Origin: Saprospiraceae bacterium
GTDB lineage: Bacteria > Bacteroidota > Bacteroidia > Chitinophagales > Saprospiraceae
DNA: 7,424 bases
Assembly: GCA_020437045.1 (NCBI GenBank)
Contig: JAGQWV010000114.1
Coordinates: 1 to 7,424, forward strand
Direction of reading: 5' to 3'
The notes under the pieces were generated by a model. It did not search any database. It worked only from the letters and a program-made list of their open reading frames with translations, and was not told the origin of the DNA. Of this stretch, positions 5,945 to 7,424 are shown in pieces; the first letter of the stretch is position 1; each line of letters starts with the position of its first letter. Position numbers and translations under genes: made by a program.

Positions 5945-6868
5945 CTAAGGCGTAACTATATTGTATGCTGCCACACTATTGGCAAAGAAAGTAGGCACCA
6001 GAAGTAGATTCTTGGCGGGTATTATTTCAATATCCGCGGCATTTTTATTTATTGACTTGGTGTCTAATATTTTGTTTTTATGCCAATCGGCCGTAACGGA
6101 ATATACCTCACCATTCCAGTTACTGATTAAATAATCATTACCAAATTTTACCACGCCATCACCTCCTGGTAAGGAATCCAGGACAGATACCACAGCGCTG
6201 CCATCTTTATCGAAGGTAAAAACATGGCCAGACCCAAAACTGGCAGTGATAATCCGGTCGGGTTCGGCTAATAATCCATTGGGACCTCCCAGGTTATCAT
6301 CCTGAAGTAGAACTTGTACTTTGCCGTCTCCCAGAACATATACGGTGCTTGTATTTGAGTCGCTGATATAGATTTTTCCATTTACATCGACAGTTATATC
6401 GTTTAAGAAAGTAGAACCCTCGACATCATAGGTGTACATGATTTGACCGGTTTCTACGTCTATGGCTACGATTCTGGTAATGTCTGCTACATAGAGCAGA
6501 TTACCGGATTTCCCCATCCCTTTAGGACCATCTAAACCTTTAACCCACATTGGATCAAGAATTTTGCCATTGAGACCAACTTTTGCGATATATCCATCTC
6601 CATCCTTGGCATCGGGTGGTACAGCTCCAATGCAAGACACATATAAAATATTGAATGCCTCGTCATAGTAGACACTTTCCGGTGTTTTTAATGTGGTGTC
6701 TGTTTCCCAGGCTGGTTCTAACGAGATGGATTTCATTGTACGCTCCTCGGTAGATACTGAAGTATCTTCTTGATTTTCTGATGGTTCGGCACCTCCTTTT
6801 CCCTTACAGGCAAGCACAGTAATTCCTGCCAGGAATAGAAAGAGCCAAAGATTAAATTGCTGATTCAT
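5945..6868 (-). CDS. SMP-30/gluconolactonase-like beta-propeller lipoprotein
   Basis: The 307-residue protein has a lipoprotein signal peptide (hydrophobic 7-20, lipobox VLAC, Cys21). An acidic, low-complexity linker (22-50) follows, and then a repeated beta-propeller body. Blades are visible as ILYVSCIG (74-81), LLYVADI (124-130), GKIYISDSN (164-172), DRIITASFGSG (204-214) and DYLISNWNG (245-253). TPES (Glu64), FLND (Asn156), GPNG (Asn197) and GGDG (Asp237) appear in the order of the Glu/Asn/Asn/Asp metal and substrate positions of SMP-30 and Drp35 lactonases. A metal-dependent lactonase or similar hydrolase at the outer membrane or periplasm is possible. A non-catalytic propeller cannot be excluded. 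The gene is alone on its strand with its own terminator, divergent from the nitrilase-like gene. Confidence 0.78.
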   Translation of the reverse strand: MNQQFNLWLFLFLAGITVLACKGKGGAEPSENQEDTSVSTEERTMKSISLEPAWETDTTLKTPESVYYDEAFNILYVSCIGAVPPDAKDGDGYIAKVGLNGKILDPMWVKGLDGPKGMGKSGNLLYVADITRIVAIDVETGQIMYTYDVEGSTFLNDITVDVNGKIYISDSNTSTVYVLGDGKVQVLLQDDNLGGPNGLLAEPDRIITASFGSGHVFTFDKDGSAVVSVLDSLPGGDGVVKFGNDYLISNWNGEVYSVTADWHKNKILDTKSINKNAADIEIIPAKNLLLVPTFFANSVAAYNIVTP

Positions 6869-7028
6869 TGCCTTTTATTTTGGTTCATGGGGATAAAGAT
6901 ATGGCAGATGGCGAGTAGATGCAGCGTAAATGTGATGTATTTTGTTATATCCAACTTTACCCTTGTACGTTAGGTGTCTCAGCATAACCGTTTTAAATCC
7001 TGGCTTTTCAGGACTCCATAAAAGTTAT

Positions 7029-7036
7029 TAGTTTTG
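7029..7036 (+). promoter_or_regulatory. Candidate -7 element of the nitrilase-like gene
   Basis: TAGTTTTG matches TAnnTTTG 14 bases before the ATG at 7051, or 20 bases before the alternative ATG at 7057. No clear TTG is found at the expected -33 distance, and the leader would be very short, so this is weak. Confidence 0.3.
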
Positions 7037-7050
7037 GTTATAATCCAAGA

Positions 7051-7424
7051 ATGAAAATGGGAGAGAATATAAAAGTAGCTACTGCACAATTTGAAAACCG
7101 AAGTGGAGACAAGGAATACAATCTGGGGGTGATTGAGTCAATCACTAAAAGTGCTGCCAGTCAGGGAGCTAAATTAATTGCCTTTCATGAATGCAGTATT
7201 ACCGGTTATACCTTTGCCCGGCACCTGACCAGGGAGGAGATGGTCGATCTGGCAGAACCAATTCCCGAAGGACCCAGTATTGCTGTTTTACAACAAATTG
7301 CCGCGGAAAATGATATTGCTGTTTTTGCCGGATTGTTTGAAAAAGATGCGGAAAATAATTTGTACAAAGCTTATGTGGGTGTTGATGCTCATGGACTGCT
7401 GGCTAAATACCGGAAGATTCACCC
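7051..7424 (+). CDS. Carbon-nitrogen hydrolase (nitrilase superfamily), N-terminal part
   Basis: Only 124 complete codons are present; the gene continues past the window. The protein has KVATAQFENRSGDKEYNL at 8-25, a typical first strand for the superfamily. AFHECSITGY (44-53) follows, with Glu47 as the general base of the Glu-Lys-Cys triad. Next is EGPSIAVLQQIAAENDIAVFAGLFEKDAENNLYKAYVGVDAHGLLAKYRKIHP (from 73), whose Lys122 is the catalytic lysine. The catalytic cysteine would lie downstream. Members hydrolyse amides, carbamoyl groups or nitriles in the cytosol; the subfamily cannot be told from this part. Met3 (ATG at 7057) is a possible alternative start. Confidence 0.88.
   Translation, partial: MKMGENIKVATAQFENRSGDKEYNLGVIESITKSAASQGAKLIAFHECSITGYTFARHLTREEMVDLAEPIPEGPSIAVLQQIAAENDIAVFAGLFEKDAENNLYKAYVGVDAHGLLAKYRKIH

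Noticed and set aside
6998..7013. Small hairpin TCCTG-N6-CAGGA before the nitrilase-like gene
   Set aside because: A 5-base-pair stem without a T-run is too weak to call a terminator or operator.

Overview
The window most likely comes from a member of the Bacteroidota (perhaps a Saprospiria- or Cytophagia-like marine or environmental group). The reasons are moderate to low GC, start codons without clear Shine-Dalgarno sequences, several upstream matches to the Bacteroidota promoter pattern TTG-N18-20-TAnnTTTG, and a secreted protein ending in a beta-strand domain typical of that phylum. This assignment is inference; no rRNA or marker gene is present.

Layout. Positions 1-448 (minus) hold the N-terminal part of a PLP-dependent serine racemase / serine-threonine dehydratase. 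Positions 555-1640 (minus) encode a secreted CAP-domain (SCP/PR1) protein with a C-terminal beta-rich domain. A gene-free stretch of about 790 bases (1641-2426) follows, holding a bulged inverted repeat and three copies of a 10-mer. Positions 2427-3782 (plus) encode a putative lipoprotein related to the beta-propeller part of PVC-type membrane-bound dehydrogenases, lacking the usual HEAT and cytochrome c parts. Positions 3824-4639 (plus) encode a stand-alone formyltransferase with a GTG start. It ends 4 bases from a convergent HxlR-type regulator (4644-5033, minus). That regulator is divergent from an NADP-binding reductase of the F420-NADP oxidoreductase-like family (5145-5828, plus), and a sharp palindrome with candidate promoters lies between them. 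A strong intrinsic terminator (5907-5935) serves the minus-strand SMP-30-like beta-propeller lipoprotein (5945-6868). A partial nitrilase-superfamily amidohydrolase starts at 7051 and runs off the end.

How the genes work together. Only one pair forms a convincing functional unit: the HxlR regulator and the divergent reductase, probably a small chemical- or redox-responsive switch. The dehydrogenase-like lipoprotein and the formyltransferase are 41 bases apart on one strand and may be co-transcribed, but their functions do not obviously connect. The rest looks like ordinary metabolic and envelope genes. I see no defence system, CRISPR array, transposase, integrase or RNA gene.
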